Below, in pieces: positions 25,576-35,424 of a stretch of 49,078 bases of DNA. The position numbers were made by a program, and so were the translations under genes. The notes under the pieces were generated by a model. That model did not search any database. It was not told where the DNA came from and saw nothing but the letters and a program-made list of their open reading frames with translations. This DNA comes from an uncultured Erysipelotrichaceae bacterium (lineage in GTDB: Bacteria; Bacillota_I; Bacilli_A; RFN20; CAG-826): positions 1 through 49,078 of the forward strand of contig CADCPN010000007.1 of assembly GCA_902803375.1 (NCBI GenBank), written 5' to 3'. Position 1 is the first letter of the stretch. Each line of letters starts with the position of its first letter.

Positions 25576-26478
25576 TTATTCGGTAAGGGGCGGGTTCTCT
25601 TTAAGTAGCTTCTCCATTGCCTCCATCGCCTTGGTCATCTTCGCGGTCGCGGGTTTACTAGCGACATGAAGATAAGAGGAAGCTAGCGCGAGGGAAGCAT
25701 CTTCAATAAGCTCGATGCTTCCTAGGCTATTTAGGGATTCTGGGTAGAGGGCCATCACGGTTTCGTTGACGATAGAGGCGGCAAGGCGGCCAAGACTTGC
25801 GTCTTTATAGCCGGAAAGATAAGAGGTGATAGCGGCGTACTCCTTATCGCCAAAAGGCGGGATTAAGGAAGAAGGCACAACTTTATACGTCTTTCCGTTT
25901 TTGCTGAATTCTAATGGCGATGCATCCCCTAAAGAAAGAAGGATAAGAAGAGCGAAGGTCCTTAGGTCACTATGGCGGTTAGTGGAGCTTGCGACCTCCC
26001 TGATTTCCTTTTTATAGTCTCCGGCGTTATGGCTACGGAGGTAATTGAGTAGACCCAATAGCTCATAATCCTCTTTCGGGGAGGCGAAGATCCTTTCGAT
26101 CTCCTCTTGCTCATAAGGAGAGGCGGGGCGAGAATCCCTTTCGGCTTCCCTTATGGCTTTGGGGAGCGCGCGCAGCACTTCTTCCACCTCTTGTTTGACG
26201 TAGGGGAGGTTTTGGAAATACGCAAGGTCTTCATAGGCCTCATCGAATTCTTTTAAGGCAAAGCGGACCTCGAAATTGACCTTCAAGGTCAAGACGGGGT
26301 TTTCCTTCCAAAGGATATCGCGGTCAGAGACGAGGATATCAACGGCTTCTTCGTAACGGGAAAGGCTTAGCAAAGCAGAGAGGCGATATAGGAGCTCTTT
26401 CGGCTTTTTGGAGAGGCGGGTAAGCTGCTCAACGAGCTCATACTCGCCCTTTTCTAATAATGTTTTGTAGTTGTCCAT
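25576..26478 (-). CDS. TPR-like helical protein (DUF3196-type)
   Basis: A 300-residue cytoplasmic protein starting MDNYKTLLEKGEYELVEQL. Helical hairpins with TPR-like spacing occupy the first 100 residues (ELLYRLSALLSLSRYEEAVDIL). No signal or membrane segment is seen. The composition and N-terminus resemble the DUF3196 family of Bacilli and Mollicutes; function unknown. ATG 26478 was chosen because the extra 36 upstream codons are rich in Trp/Arg and run through the divergent promoter region. No clear ribosome-binding site precedes it, and TAAAAT lies 14 bases before the ATG. Confidence 0.7.
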   Translation of the reverse strand: MDNYKTLLEKGEYELVEQLTRLSKKPKELLYRLSALLSLSRYEEAVDILVSDRDILWKENPVLTLKVNFEVRFALKEFDEAYEDLAYFQNLPYVKQEVEEVLRALPKAIREAERDSRPASPYEQEEIERIFASPKEDYELLGLLNYLRSHNAGDYKKEIREVASSTNRHSDLRTFALLILLSLGDASPLEFSKNGKTYKVVPSSLIPPFGDKEYAAITSYLSGYKDASLGRLAASIVNETVMALYPESLNSLGSIELIEDASLALASSYLHVASKPATAKMTKAMEAMEKLLKENPPLTE

Positions 26479-26607
26479 AAGGTTGCCGCTATATTTTACA
26501 TAGATATATGGCAAACCCCTAGGGATAAGAGCCCAAATAAGCCAAAACCATCTAGTAATGCGTACGAGATTTCCATTTGCCCTCACTTGCTTTATATTTA
26601 TCCCCGG

Positions 26608-27495
26608 ATGATTTACTTTGTCATTTTCATCGCATCTAGCCTCGCCGCCATGACGACCTATGGCACGCTTACATATATCGACTCCCCCTCGATGCTAGTT
26701 ACCTGGTGGTGGTATTTCGCCATCATCCTCATCGGGCTAGCCACCTACTTTGGCTTATTCCTGCTGGAAGCCATCTGGCATTACGTCTTCGCCGAATGCA
26801 TCAAAGCCTGCGGGGCTGGGGAAGAAGGAAAGAAAAACAAATACGCAAGCCACGTATTGCAGCAAAATATCTTCCTTGTCCTGCGCCTATTCCGCCTCCA
26901 CGTTAGGAAAAACGACTTCGATAAGCTTCCTAGCAAAAATGAGCACGCGATGTTCGTCTATAACCATATCTCAAACCTCGATCCCCTCGTCATGATCGAC
27001 GCCTTCAAGGATAGAGATCAGTTCTATATTCAGAAAGAACAGATGAAGAGCGTTCCGATTGCTGGCGGCTATACCAAAAAGGCCGGTTACCTCTTCATCA
27101 AGCAAGATGACATGCTCTCTGGCAAGCGCGTTGTGGACCTCTCGACCGAAATTCTAAAAGCCAACAAAGCCGACATCGTCGTCGCCCCGGAAGGGCACCG
27201 CAATAAAGATTATCCGCAACGCGCGAATCTCCCCTATCACGGCGGCACCTTCTCGATGGCCTACTTCTCGCATTGCCCGATCGTCGTCTGCGCGATTGAG
27301 AATACCCATGCGGTGAAGGACAGGTTCCCCTTCCGCTCCACCAAAGCCTACGTCGACATCGTCAAAGTCCTCCATTACGAAGACTATAAGAACATGAAGC
27401 CGATGGATTTGGCTTCTCACGTCGCCTATCTCATCAACGAACGCCTAGAAGAGAAAGAACCTAGGCGTTACCACCTAAGGAAGAAAAAGAAATAA
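26608..27495 (+). CDS. plsC: 1-acyl-glycerol-3-phosphate acyltransferase family protein
   Basis: Membrane enzyme acylating lysophosphatidate in phospholipid synthesis, or a related acyltransferase. The 295-residue protein has two N-terminal membrane helices (about 3-22 and 30-55), the HX4D motif in YNHISNLDPL and the second motif VAPEGHRNKD. A downstream PIVVCAIENTH segment fits block IV. ATG 26608 was preferred to the TTG 21 bases earlier. No Shine-Dalgarno is present and a -10-like TATATT ends 9 bases before it, suggesting a leaderless mRNA. A terminator follows immediately. Confidence 0.85.
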   Translation: MIYFVIFIASSLAAMTTYGTLTYIDSPSMLVTWWWYFAIILIGLATYFGLFLLEAIWHYVFAECIKACGAGEEGKKNKYASHVLQQNIFLVLRLFRLHVRKNDFDKLPSKNEHAMFVYNHISNLDPLVMIDAFKDRDQFYIQKEQMKSVPIAGGYTKKAGYLFIKQDDMLSGKRVVDLSTEILKANKADIVVAPEGHRNKDYPQRANLPYHGGTFSMAYFSHCPIVVCAIENTHAVKDRFPFRSTKAYVDIVKVLHYEDYKNMKPMDLASHVAYLINERLEEKEPRRYHLRKKKK

Positions 27496-27522
27496 TCCCG
27501 ACGAAATCGGGATTTTTCTTTT
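27495..27522 (+). terminator. plsC terminator
   Basis: Seven-base arms ATCCCGA/TCGGGAT followed by TTTTCTTTT, starting at the stop codon. Confidence 0.85.
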
Positions 27523-27650
27523 AAGCATACCGGCCTTTCCCATACGCGTAATCAAAGGGCTTCCGCAGTTATTCCATAGCGGTGCCATCTTCATGCGGAT
27601 GAGCCTTGTAGAATTCTTTTGATAGTTTCCTTAGTTCAACAAGTTTTGCC
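27523..27650. other. Spacer with a possible 27-codon ORF on the minus strand
   Basis: A minus-strand frame from ATG 27652 to the stop at 27569 reads MAKLVELRKLSKEFYKAHPH and seven more residues. It has a protein-like start but follows the terminator at 27651-27683 directly and has no ribosome-binding site. It may be a gene remnant. Nothing else is seen. Confidence 0.2.
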
Positions 27651-27683
27651 ATAAATATAATAAAAGCTTGGATTATCCAAGCT
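27651..27683 (-). terminator. Terminator downstream of tRNA-Arg
   Basis: On the minus strand AGCTTGGA/TCCAAGCT arms with a short loop precede TTTATTATATTT, about 80 bases after the tRNA 3' end. Confidence 0.65.
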
Positions 27684-27763
27684 ACTTCATTCGGGATTTC
27701 TTTTTCAGGTCTTACCCTCAGACCATATCTATCAAGAGGTTTCCCTCAGGAATCTAAATTTTA

Positions 27764-27840
27764 TGGCGCGCCCGAGCCGACTCGAACGGCTGACCCACAG
27801 CTTAGAAGGCTGTTGCTCTATCCAGCTGAGCTACGGGCGC
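27764..27840 (-). tRNA. tRNA-Arg(UCU)
   Basis: A complete 77-base cloverleaf: acceptor GCGCCCG/CGGGCGC, D-arm GCTC...GAGC, anticodon stem ACAGC/GCTGT with loop CTTCTAA (anticodon TCT, 27804-27806), T-arm AGCCG-TTCGAGT-CGGCT, discriminator G and encoded CCA. It reads AGA/AGG arginine codons. Confidence 0.97.
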
Positions 27841-27976
27841 GTGCTCCGATAATATAAGACATAGCCGAGTCATTCTCAACTTTAACTTTCATTTTCTTCG
27901 TAACTTTTTCGCTATTTCAGCGCTAGTTGGCGAAAAACGAATAGAAAAAGAGTGTTTTGAACCGGCTTATCTTTCT

Positions 27977-29359
27977 TTATCTTTTCTCGGAGAGCGACTT
28001 CTTCTCTTCGTACATCTTCTTATCCGCTTCTTCGAGCATCTGCTCTACGCTATGGTGAAGCGAGGGTTTGAAGATTTTGACGCCAACGGAGATGGCGACC
28101 TGAGCCCAAGGTTTTTCTAGGGTTGTGTCACGGCTGACTTCGAATTCGCGCAACTTCGCCAGGAGGGCATTCCTATTCTCGTAATCCTCGCCTTCGAGGA
28201 CGACGACGAATTCATCGCCCCCAACGCGGTAGAGGGGAGAATGGATGAAGCAGCCGGCGATGGCTCTAGAAGTTGTCCTTAGGGCAAGGTTACCGCGATT
28301 GTGGCCATAGGTGTCATTGACGAACTTAAGGCCATTCATATCGATCATGACAAGGGCGAACCTCGCGGTATCGTTGGCGATGGAGGCATCTAGCTCCTGC
28401 TCTTTTTGCAGGAAGGAGTTAATGCTATTGGCGCCGGTAAGAGGGTCGCGGAAGGCGAGCTCTTTCATCCTCTCGCTATATTCCTGCAGCTTCTTTCTGT
28501 CCTCGACGATCGTTTCCTGCGAGAGGAGGATGGAGCGGTAGAGGCTTTGGAACTCATTCGAGTTGTATCTAGTTAGATAAGAGGAATCGACGATTTCTTT
28601 GGTAGCAGAGAAGTTCTCGTTGAACTCCTTAAGCTTATTAATCGGCTTTACGATCGAGAAATTGACGATGAGGATGGCTCCGACAAGGGTGATGATCATC
28701 AATAGGCCTTCGATGCCGATGATCGAATAGCCGACGCGGTTGATGTCTTTGATGACGGCGTTGAAATCAACGTCGACGCCGATATAGCAGATTGCTTTGT
28801 TATCCGAATCAAGGATGGGGCGGTAATAGGAGATAAGCCATCCCCAATATCCGTTATATAGGAACGGGCCGACGTCGTCTTTATTATCGGGGTCGGTAAG
28901 CGGCGACTGTCCCTCGAGTTCGTATTCTCCATTCATCGGGAAGACGTAACCGTAACTATCGCCATCCTCTTTGTCGGAATCATAGATAACGCGGAAGCCT
29001 TTACCGCCCTCTTCCATATCGACGACCTGATAGACATAGAGGTATTTGATGACCTCATCCGAGAGGGCGAACCAATTTTCTAAGTCGTCTCTAACCTCTA
29101 GATATTCATCGCCATTATCGCCATTAGGCTCAACGATCTTCTTCGCTTTCTCTGGCGAGATGTAGGTCGAGGCAGCGCTGGCATAATTCTCCGCGATCTC
29201 CCCGTAGGTTTTTAGGGTTTGGCTGCGATAAGCAATGGTGGTGGTGAAGAACAAAGCGACGCCGAAAACGATGGTGACAGCGGCCAAGCCAGCGCCGAGT
29301 CGGAAACAGAGGGAATGGAGAAAACGCCATCTATTTTTGCTGCTTTGCTTCTTTTCCAT
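27977..29359 (-). CDS. Membrane diguanylate cyclase with extracellular sensor domain
   Basis: Predicted to make c-di-GMP in response to an external signal. The 460-residue protein has a membrane helix at about 22-45, a Cache-like outer domain (46-210) with YYRPILDSDNKAICYIGVDVD, a second helix (212-233), a HAMP-like linker and a GGDEF domain with DPLTGA near 305 and intact GGDEF at 380-384. No RxxD inhibitory site is seen. ATG 29359 is used; upstream codons of the longer frame run through an extended -10 (TGGTATAGT) 20 bases before the ATG. Confidence 0.88.
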   Translation of the reverse strand: MEKKQSSKNRWRFLHSLCFRLGAGLAAVTIVFGVALFFTTTIAYRSQTLKTYGEIAENYASAASTYISPEKAKKIVEPNGDNGDEYLEVRDDLENWFALSDEVIKYLYVYQVVDMEEGGKGFRVIYDSDKEDGDSYGYVFPMNGEYELEGQSPLTDPDNKDDVGPFLYNGYWGWLISYYRPILDSDNKAICYIGVDVDFNAVIKDINRVGYSIIGIEGLLMIITLVGAILIVNFSIVKPINKLKEFNENFSATKEIVDSSYLTRYNSNEFQSLYRSILLSQETIVEDRKKLQEYSERMKELAFRDPLTGANSINSFLQKEQELDASIANDTARFALVMIDMNGLKFVNDTYGHNRGNLALRTTSRAIAGCFIHSPLYRVGGDEFVVVLEGEDYENRNALLAKLREFEVSRDTTLEKPWAQVAISVGVKIFKPSLHHSVEQMLEEADKKMYEEKKSLSEKR

Positions 29360-29469
29360 GATTTTGCTTCGCGGCACTATACCACGTTGCGGGAAGACTC
29401 TTCCCATAATTTGCCCCGATACGTTCCTTTGCGGGCAAGTTATTAAAGGTATTTTCACGCATGGGATAT

Positions 29470-29501
29470 AAAAAAAGCCAAGAATCGCTTAGGCTCTTGG
29501 C
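29470..29501 (-). terminator. Terminator of mutS2-uvrC
   Basis: GCCAAGA/TCTTGGC arms followed on the minus strand by TTTTTTTA, just after the uvrC stop. Confidence 0.85.
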
Positions 29502-29513
29502 ACAAATTAAGCC

Positions 29514-31289
29514 CTACTCTTCTTTAGGGGCGTGAAGCTTGTTATAGAGGCTTTCGGCAACCGGAATCGGAAGCAATTGGCTAAGCTCGGCAACGCTGGC
29601 CCCCAGCAAAGAATCGATGGAGGGGTAATGCCTCTCCAGCAATTCCTTGCGTTTGATGCCAAGCCCAGGAACATCATCGAAGATCGAGGAAACCATGGAT
29701 TTGCTGCGCTCATTGACGTGGAAGGTGATGGCGAAGCGATGAACTTCATCCTGCATTCTCATAAGGAGGAAGAATAGTCGCGACTTCCTATCGATAGGGT
29801 AGGTATTGCCGCTACTATCGATAAGGCCTTCGGTCTGGTGCTTGTCATTTTTATATAGGCCAGCGACCGGGATACTCACCCCGATGTTATTTAGGGCTTC
29901 TAGCGTTGCGTGAACCTGGGGGAGGCCGCCATCGGTAAGGATGAGGTCAGGATAGCTTTGCCCCTCTTCTTTTAATCGGGAATAGCGCCTGGAGACGACT
30001 TCGACCATGGAATGGTAGTCATCGCCGGCATCCTGCATAGAAAGATGGAACTTGCGGTACATCTTCTTCGCGGGCTCGCCATTGATATAGCAGACCATGG
30101 CGCCGACCGGGCTAGAGCCTTGCAGGTGAGAGTTATCGAAAAGCTCGATGCGGTAAGGGGTATCCTTTAGTCTTAGGATTTGGCCTAGCTCTTCTAGAAG
30201 CGCATTATTGTCTTCTTCTAGCCTTGCGGACATGAAGTGGGCATCAAGGCCTTGCCTGGCGTTAAGCTCGGCAAGGTTAACCATGTCGAGCAGACGTCCT
30301 TCTTTCGGTAGGGCAACGAAGACGCCATCGAGTTCTTCCTCGAGGTCTTGGAGCATTGGGAGCCTGCCTACGATTTCTTTCGGGGTTTCGTGATTGGAGT
30401 AATATTGCTCAAGCAAATCCAGGACCTGCTCTTCGACATCGCCGAAGCTAGCGACGACGTGCACCGATTTCCCTAGCAAGATGCCGCGCCTATAGGTAAG
30501 GATAGCCAGGCTACGATACTGGTCGCGCTCGGCATAGGCGATGACGTCGCGAGGGGTTTTGTCGCTAGTGAGCTCCACATTTTGCTTCGCGGTGGCATAG
30601 TCGATGGCATCGAGGGATTTCTTATATTCGGCCGCGGTTTCAAAATCGAGGTTCTCCGAGGCTTCGTTCATTTTCTCGCGCAGCTTCGCCTTCACCTCGC
30701 TTGTATCGCCATTAAGGAATTTCTTGATCTCTTCGTATAGCCTTTCGGTCTCCTCTTTCTCTAGCTTATGGATGCAGGGGGCAAGGCATTGGCCCATCGA
30801 ATAATATAGGCAAGGCTTATTGGGGATATTCTTGCACTTACGGGTAGGGTAGACCTTGTTTAGGACGCGGATCGTTTCGCTGGCCTGGCTGCTTCCCGGG
30901 AAGGGGCCGAAATAGAAATAGTTCTTATCCTTGCTGGACCTAGCGATCTTCAAAAGCGGGTCATTATGCCGCTTTAAGGCGATATAGGGATAATGGCTAT
31001 CGTCCATCAGCATGATGTTGTAACGGGGATAGTAGGTCTGGATGAGATTCTGCTCCAAAATGAAGGATTCCTTATCGCTAGAGACGATGATGAAATCAAA
31101 GTGGTCGACGTGGCTGACCATCGCGGCGACTTTGCCGGATTGGGGACGAAGAAAATACTGCGAAACGCGCCGCTTTAAATTCTTCGCCTTGCCGATATAG
31201 ATGATCTTATCGTCGGCATTCTTCATCTGATAAACGCCAGGCTTATCCGGCAGAAGGGCGATCTGCTTTTTTAAGGTTTCGGTCAGCAT
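29514..31289 (-). CDS. uvrC: Excinuclease ABC subunit C
   Basis: Makes the dual incisions of nucleotide excision repair. The 591-residue protein has the N-terminal GIY-YIG nuclease (PGVYQMKN...IIYIGKAKNLKRRV), a Cys-rich patch (CKNIPNKPCLYYSMGQC), a UVR motif, the RNase H-like C-terminal nuclease (LFDNSHLQGSSPVGAM, DGGLPQ) and a terminal HhH. The length is normal. It lies 12 bases after mutS2, so both repair genes share an mRNA. Confidence 0.96.
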   Translation of the reverse strand: MLTETLKKQIALLPDKPGVYQMKNADDKIIYIGKAKNLKRRVSQYFLRPQSGKVAAMVSHVDHFDFIIVSSDKESFILEQNLIQTYYPRYNIMLMDDSHYPYIALKRHNDPLLKIARSSKDKNYFYFGPFPGSSQASETIRVLNKVYPTRKCKNIPNKPCLYYSMGQCLAPCIHKLEKEETERLYEEIKKFLNGDTSEVKAKLREKMNEASENLDFETAAEYKKSLDAIDYATAKQNVELTSDKTPRDVIAYAERDQYRSLAILTYRRGILLGKSVHVVASFGDVEEQVLDLLEQYYSNHETPKEIVGRLPMLQDLEEELDGVFVALPKEGRLLDMVNLAELNARQGLDAHFMSARLEEDNNALLEELGQILRLKDTPYRIELFDNSHLQGSSPVGAMVCYINGEPAKKMYRKFHLSMQDAGDDYHSMVEVVSRRYSRLKEEGQSYPDLILTDGGLPQVHATLEALNNIGVSIPVAGLYKNDKHQTEGLIDSSGNTYPIDRKSRLFFLLMRMQDEVHRFAITFHVNERSKSMVSSIFDDVPGLGIKRKELLERHYPSIDSLLGASVAELSQLLPIPVAESLYNKLHAPKEE

Positions 31290-31301
31290 TCTAAGGATAT
31301 C

Positions 31302-33617
31302 TTACTTCAAAAAGACGACGGTCGCGCCGCTGCCGCCTTCATATTCGCCGCCAAGAGAGAAGGATGCGATCCAATCCTTGTGCTTCTTGCAGTAATCGTG
31401 GGTGAGCTTGCGAAGGGTTCCGCTTCCATTGCCATGGATGATGCGGACGCGCTTAAAGCCCTTAAGGCGGCAGGCATCCAGGTATTTATCGATGGCCAAA
31501 GAGGCTTCGTCGTAGCGCATGCCGATGATATTCAGCTCTAATCCAACGCCAGAAGAGCTGCCGATTTTATCAAGGACGGCGCCCTTCATCGCGACTTTCT
31601 TATCTTCCTTGGGAGCGCTAGTTCTGACAAGTTTGTCCTTGGTGGTTTTGAAAGTCATGCCGGAAGAGGTGGATATTTCGACGTTTTTGCCCTTCATGCT
31701 GCTGACTTTGCCGATGATGTTATAGGAAGGCATCTCGACATAGTCGCCGACTATTATCGGCTCATCGAAGACTTGCTCGGGGTGCTTTTCCTGTAGCTCT
31801 TCCAGGCGCTTTTTCGCGGCAATGGCCTGATGAAGCTTCACTTCCGGGGAGTTTAGGCCCTTCATGATCTCTTCGACTTGCTCTCTAGCCGAGTCGATGA
31901 TGGCCTGCTTCTTCATATTGACGGAAGAAAGGAGCTTCTCTTGCTTGGCGTTAAGATCGTTTTCCTTCTGGTGGAGCTCGCGTTCTTTAAGATCAAGCCG
32001 AGCCTGCTGCTTCTTCAAGTCTTCGCGCAGCTCTGCATTCTCTTTGGAGAGCTTGGTGAGTTCTTGTATGGCGGAAGCGACAGATACATTTTCATCGACG
32101 GAGGCATATTTCTCAGCCGAAGAGACGATTTCCTCGCTTAATCCGAATCTTCTTGCGACGGTCAAGCCATAGGATTCGCCAGGCAAGCCCATCTGGAGGA
32201 TATAGGTAGGCAGTAGCTTCTTCGAATCGAAAAGCATGGAGGCGTTGCTGATGGCCTTATTGCCAAGAGCATAGGCCTTAAGCCCCTCAAAGTGAGAGGA
32301 GATCATGGCGTAGACGTGCTTGCGGAGAAGGAAATCGGTGACGGCTTTGGCAAGGGCTTCGCCTTCTTTTGGCGAGGTGCCGGTTCCGACCTCGTCTAGA
32401 AGGGCGAGGTCTTTGCCGCCGATATGGGAGGTGATGAAAGCTAGATTAGCCATATGGCCAGAGAATGTGGAGAGGTTATCGCTTAAAGACTGGGAGTCGC
32501 CGATATCGACATAGACGTGCTTAAAGTAAGGGAGGATCGCTCCTTCCGCGGTAGGGAGCAATAACGCCATTTCAAAGAAAAGCGCGGTGACGCCCAGCGT
32601 TTTTAAGGCAACGGTTTTGCCGCCGGCATTGGGGCCAGAGATAATGATGACCTTCTTCTCATCGGTAAGTCTGAAGTCATTGGGCACGACTTTTTCTTGA
32701 TCAAGAAGCGGGTGTCTAGCGCTCGGCAAATAAAGCTCCCCATTGTCAGAAAGGGTGCCGATATGGCCTTTAAGGGATTCGCCATAAAGGACTTTGGCCA
32801 TAAGAAGGTCAAGGTAGGCGATGGAGGAGTTATTGAGGATGATGGCATCGCTAGAGCCGGCAACTTCCTCGGAAAGCTGCGCAAGCAGGCGATGGATCTC
32901 TTCTCTCTCGTCGTTTTTTAGCTCCGCCATCTGATTGTTCATCGAGACGAGGATCTCAGGCTCGATGAAGGTGGTTCCGCCGCTGCCGGAGATATCCTGG
33001 ACGATGCCTTTGACTTTGTTTTTATAGGCGTTGGCGACGGGCAAAACATAATGGCCATTCCTCATGGTCAATGTGGTGTCGCTTAGGTAGACCTTGTTTT
33101 GCTCCAAGACAAAGCCTAATTTGCTCGTCATCTCCTTCTCCAAACGAGCAATGGCGACGCGGGTGTGCTTAAGCTTCGGGGAGGCATCATCGAAAATCGA
33201 GAGGTCCGGCGCGATGATCTTATGGATATCCTTTTCTAAGAAGGAGAGATCAGGAAGATGGCTTTCGGCATATTCCTTGAGGCTATTTGCCTCGGTGGCA
33301 GAGGCGAAATACCTTCTTAGGCTGTCGCCTTGAAGGGCATCGGAGGCAACGCGTTCCAAATCTTCGATATCGAGGACGTATCCTTTGACGGTCATCTCGA
33401 CTTTCTTCTGCAAATCGGAGCCGAAATCGATGGGGAGGCGGCCGAATCTGGCGTAGCAATAGTTGGTCTCGTCCACCCTTTTTAATTCAAGGGGCAGCCT
33501 ATCTTCTTCAAAAGGCTTTAGCTCAAGGGCGAAACGCTTGCCCTTCTCGGTACGGCAATAGGAGGAAAGTTTCTCCAAGGCCTTGTTGATTTCCAATACT
33601 TCAAATGTGTCTTGCAT
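31302..33617 (-). CDS. mutS2: MutS2/RqcU family ATPase-endonuclease
   Basis: Acts on branched DNA and, in Bacillus (RqcU), on collided ribosomes. The 771-residue protein has MutS core and lever domains, Walker A GPNAGGKTVALKTLG, Walker B LALLDEVGTGTSPKEG, a long coiled coil (about 510-590) and a C-terminal Smr domain with LNIIGMRYDEA and HGNGSGTLR. A TAGAAT ends 11 bases before ATG 33617 with no Shine-Dalgarno, so the mRNA has almost no leader. The divergent neighbour is rnhC. Confidence 0.95.
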   Translation of the reverse strand: MQDTFEVLEINKALEKLSSYCRTEKGKRFALELKPFEEDRLPLELKRVDETNYCYARFGRLPIDFGSDLQKKVEMTVKGYVLDIEDLERVASDALQGDSLRRYFASATEANSLKEYAESHLPDLSFLEKDIHKIIAPDLSIFDDASPKLKHTRVAIARLEKEMTSKLGFVLEQNKVYLSDTTLTMRNGHYVLPVANAYKNKVKGIVQDISGSGGTTFIEPEILVSMNNQMAELKNDEREEIHRLLAQLSEEVAGSSDAIILNNSSIAYLDLLMAKVLYGESLKGHIGTLSDNGELYLPSARHPLLDQEKVVPNDFRLTDEKKVIIISGPNAGGKTVALKTLGVTALFFEMALLLPTAEGAILPYFKHVYVDIGDSQSLSDNLSTFSGHMANLAFITSHIGGKDLALLDEVGTGTSPKEGEALAKAVTDFLLRKHVYAMISSHFEGLKAYALGNKAISNASMLFDSKKLLPTYILQMGLPGESYGLTVARRFGLSEEIVSSAEKYASVDENVSVASAIQELTKLSKENAELREDLKKQQARLDLKERELHQKENDLNAKQEKLLSSVNMKKQAIIDSAREQVEEIMKGLNSPEVKLHQAIAAKKRLEELQEKHPEQVFDEPIIVGDYVEMPSYNIIGKVSSMKGKNVEISTSSGMTFKTTKDKLVRTSAPKEDKKVAMKGAVLDKIGSSSGVGLELNIIGMRYDEASLAIDKYLDACRLKGFKRVRIIHGNGSGTLRKLTHDYCKKHKDWIASFSLGGEYEGGSGATVVFLK

Positions 33618-33726
33618 AAAACGAGGGTATTCTACCCCTAATCAAAGATATGTCGAAGCAAAAGGCTTATTTTGTGGCCCTTTCGCTATCCCCGGCTTCC
33701 CTATTTCTAATGTAGAATAACTAGGC

Positions 33727-34650
33727 ATGAGTCCTAACGTCACTATCACCTTATCCGTTTCTAGCCTTCTTTTGGCCAAGATGAATGCTTTTTATAATTC
33801 TTTTCGCATGGCCAATCCTAACGAATACGTGCTTTGGCAAGCCAAAGTGGAAGATACCATCATCACGGCCTATAAGATGAAGAAAGAGGTCTCCAAAGTC
33901 GTCTTTCAGGGCAAGCAGGCGGAATATGAGGCAAGCTTATGGAAAGAAGGCGCGCTTGGCGTGGCCACTCCTAGCGTACAAGCCCCTGAAAATGAATTAT
34001 ATAAGAACCTATATCCCCAGATTGGCAGCGATGAAGTCGGCACCGGCGATTATTTTGGCCCCATCTGCGTCGCCGCAGGCTATGTCACCAGGGAATCCCT
34101 TCCTCGATTAATGGAGCTAGGCGTCACCGATTCCAAGAAGATGAGCGATGCCCATATCCTGGAAATCGGCCCCATCCTGCTCAAGGAATTCCCCTATGCT
34201 CAGCTTTGCCTAGACAATCCGACTTACAACAAGCTCCGCCGCCAGGGATTGAACATGAACGAGGTCAAGGCGAAGATGCATAACGCCGCTTTGCTTAAGC
34301 TCACCCGGAAGTTCCCAGAGGCCCACGTCTATATGGACCAATTCGCGGAAAGCTCTCTTTACTACCATTACCTCCAAAATGAAAAAGAAGTGGTGTCTGG
34401 CATCACTTTCAAAACCAAAGGCGAGACCGCCTTCCCTAGCGTTGCCCTAGGCTCGGTTCTAGCAAGGTACTCCTTCTTAAAGCATATGGAGGCGCTAGAG
34501 AAGAAAATCGGGGAGAAAATCCCTCTTGGCGCCGGGCCATCTGTCGATATATTCGCCGCTAGATATTATCGGCAGCATGGCATCGAAGCCCTTGATGCCA
34601 TCTCCAAAGCCAACTTTGGCAATCGGAAGAAGGCCCTAGGCGAAGAATAA
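33727..34650 (+). CDS. rnhC: Ribonuclease HIII
   Basis: Removes RNA from RNA/DNA hybrids. The 307-residue protein has the N-terminal TBP-like substrate-binding domain (1-90) and the RNase H2-type catalytic domain starting IGSDEVGTGDYFGP. The Asp-Glu of SDEVGTGD and later Asp residues (TDSKKM, YMDQFAESS) are the acidic active site. TAGAAT (33713-33718) ends 8 bases before ATG 33727, suggesting a leaderless mRNA. Divergent from mutS2, with promoters only about 100 bases apart. Confidence 0.93.
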   Translation: MSPNVTITLSVSSLLLAKMNAFYNSFRMANPNEYVLWQAKVEDTIITAYKMKKEVSKVVFQGKQAEYEASLWKEGALGVATPSVQAPENELYKNLYPQIGSDEVGTGDYFGPICVAAGYVTRESLPRLMELGVTDSKKMSDAHILEIGPILLKEFPYAQLCLDNPTYNKLRRQGLNMNEVKAKMHNAALLKLTRKFPEAHVYMDQFAESSLYYHYLQNEKEVVSGITFKTKGETAFPSVALGSVLARYSFLKHMEALEKKIGEKIPLGAGPSVDIFAARYYRQHGIEALDAISKANFGNRKKALGEE

Positions 34651-34654
34651 GAAT

Positions 34655-34692
34655 AATCCAAGGAATGCCGATGATTCCTTGGATTTCTTTCT
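34655..34692. terminator. Bidirectional terminator between rnhC and the HAD gene
   Basis: Perfect 12-bp arms (AATCCAAGGAAT type) around a 7-base loop with T-rich tails on both sides; it serves the two convergent genes. Confidence 0.9.
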
Positions 34693-35304
34693 TTAAAGCT
34701 CAATCCCGAATGCCTTTAGCTTTTCAATCGCCTTTTCTTTAGTCGCGTATTGGATGGCGTTGATATGAAGGCTATTGGCACTTCTGACATTCGCGGAGGA
34801 ATCATCTAGAAAGAGAGTCTCTTCGGCAACAAGATGATACTTGTCTAGCAAAGCGGCAAAGATCCTTGGATCTGGCTTCACAAGATGGACATCGGCAGAG
34901 AGGATATAGCCATCGACTTCTTTTAAGGCAGGGTGCTTTTGCTTGACGTAAGCAAAGGCCTCTTTGCTTAGGTTAGTAAGAAGATAGACGTGATAGCCCA
35001 TTTTCTTAAGGGAAAGCAGCAATTCAATTCCAGGGAGAGCGACATCATATACATGCATCACGCCTTTCTCTGCGATGGCCTTGATATCTTTCTTCAAGGA
35101 ATCGAAACGGAAGAGATAGGTTGGCAAAGCGCAAGCGAAGGAATCATAGATTCCCGTATCGAGGTCATGCCAGGTCTTATTGAAGTAAATAGCTTCGGCA
35201 AGCTGTTTTGCCTTTGCTTTCTGATAGCCAATAGAGCTGAGGTAGCGGATGGGGTCGAAGTCGACGAGAACCCCGCCGATATCGAAGACGACGTTTTTGA
35301 TCAT
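34693..35304 (-). CDS. HAD-superfamily phosphatase
   Basis: Predicted small-molecule phosphatase of HAD subfamily IA (YihX/epoxide hydrolase-like). The 203-residue protein from MIKNVVFDIGGVLVDFD has motif I DIGGVL with the nucleophile Asp8, motif II LLTNLSKEA, motif III Lys in HLVKPDPRIF and motif IV FLDDSSANV. A cap domain fills about 15-80. ATG 35304 gives the usual family start; an ATG 16 codons earlier adds unrelated residues. The substrate is unknown. Confidence 0.85.
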   Translation of the reverse strand: MIKNVVFDIGGVLVDFDPIRYLSSIGYQKAKAKQLAEAIYFNKTWHDLDTGIYDSFACALPTYLFRFDSLKKDIKAIAEKGVMHVYDVALPGIELLLSLKKMGYHVYLLTNLSKEAFAYVKQKHPALKEVDGYILSADVHLVKPDPRIFAALLDKYHLVAEETLFLDDSSANVRSANSLHINAIQYATKEKAIEKLKAFGIEL

Positions 35305-35424
35305 GGGAAGATTTTGCTTCGCGCTCCTATATTTTTCCATAGGGAAATCCAAGTATTATCGGGGCTTTGACGTTTTGTTCTATTTTTTATGAACATGACG
35401 TTTGTAAAATTGGATAAATGTTTG

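Noticed and set aside
29359-35320. Shared string GCGAAGCAAAATC just before two start codons (29359 and 35304)
   Set aside because: A 13-base match is expected several times by chance in a window of this size and the spacing to the start differs.
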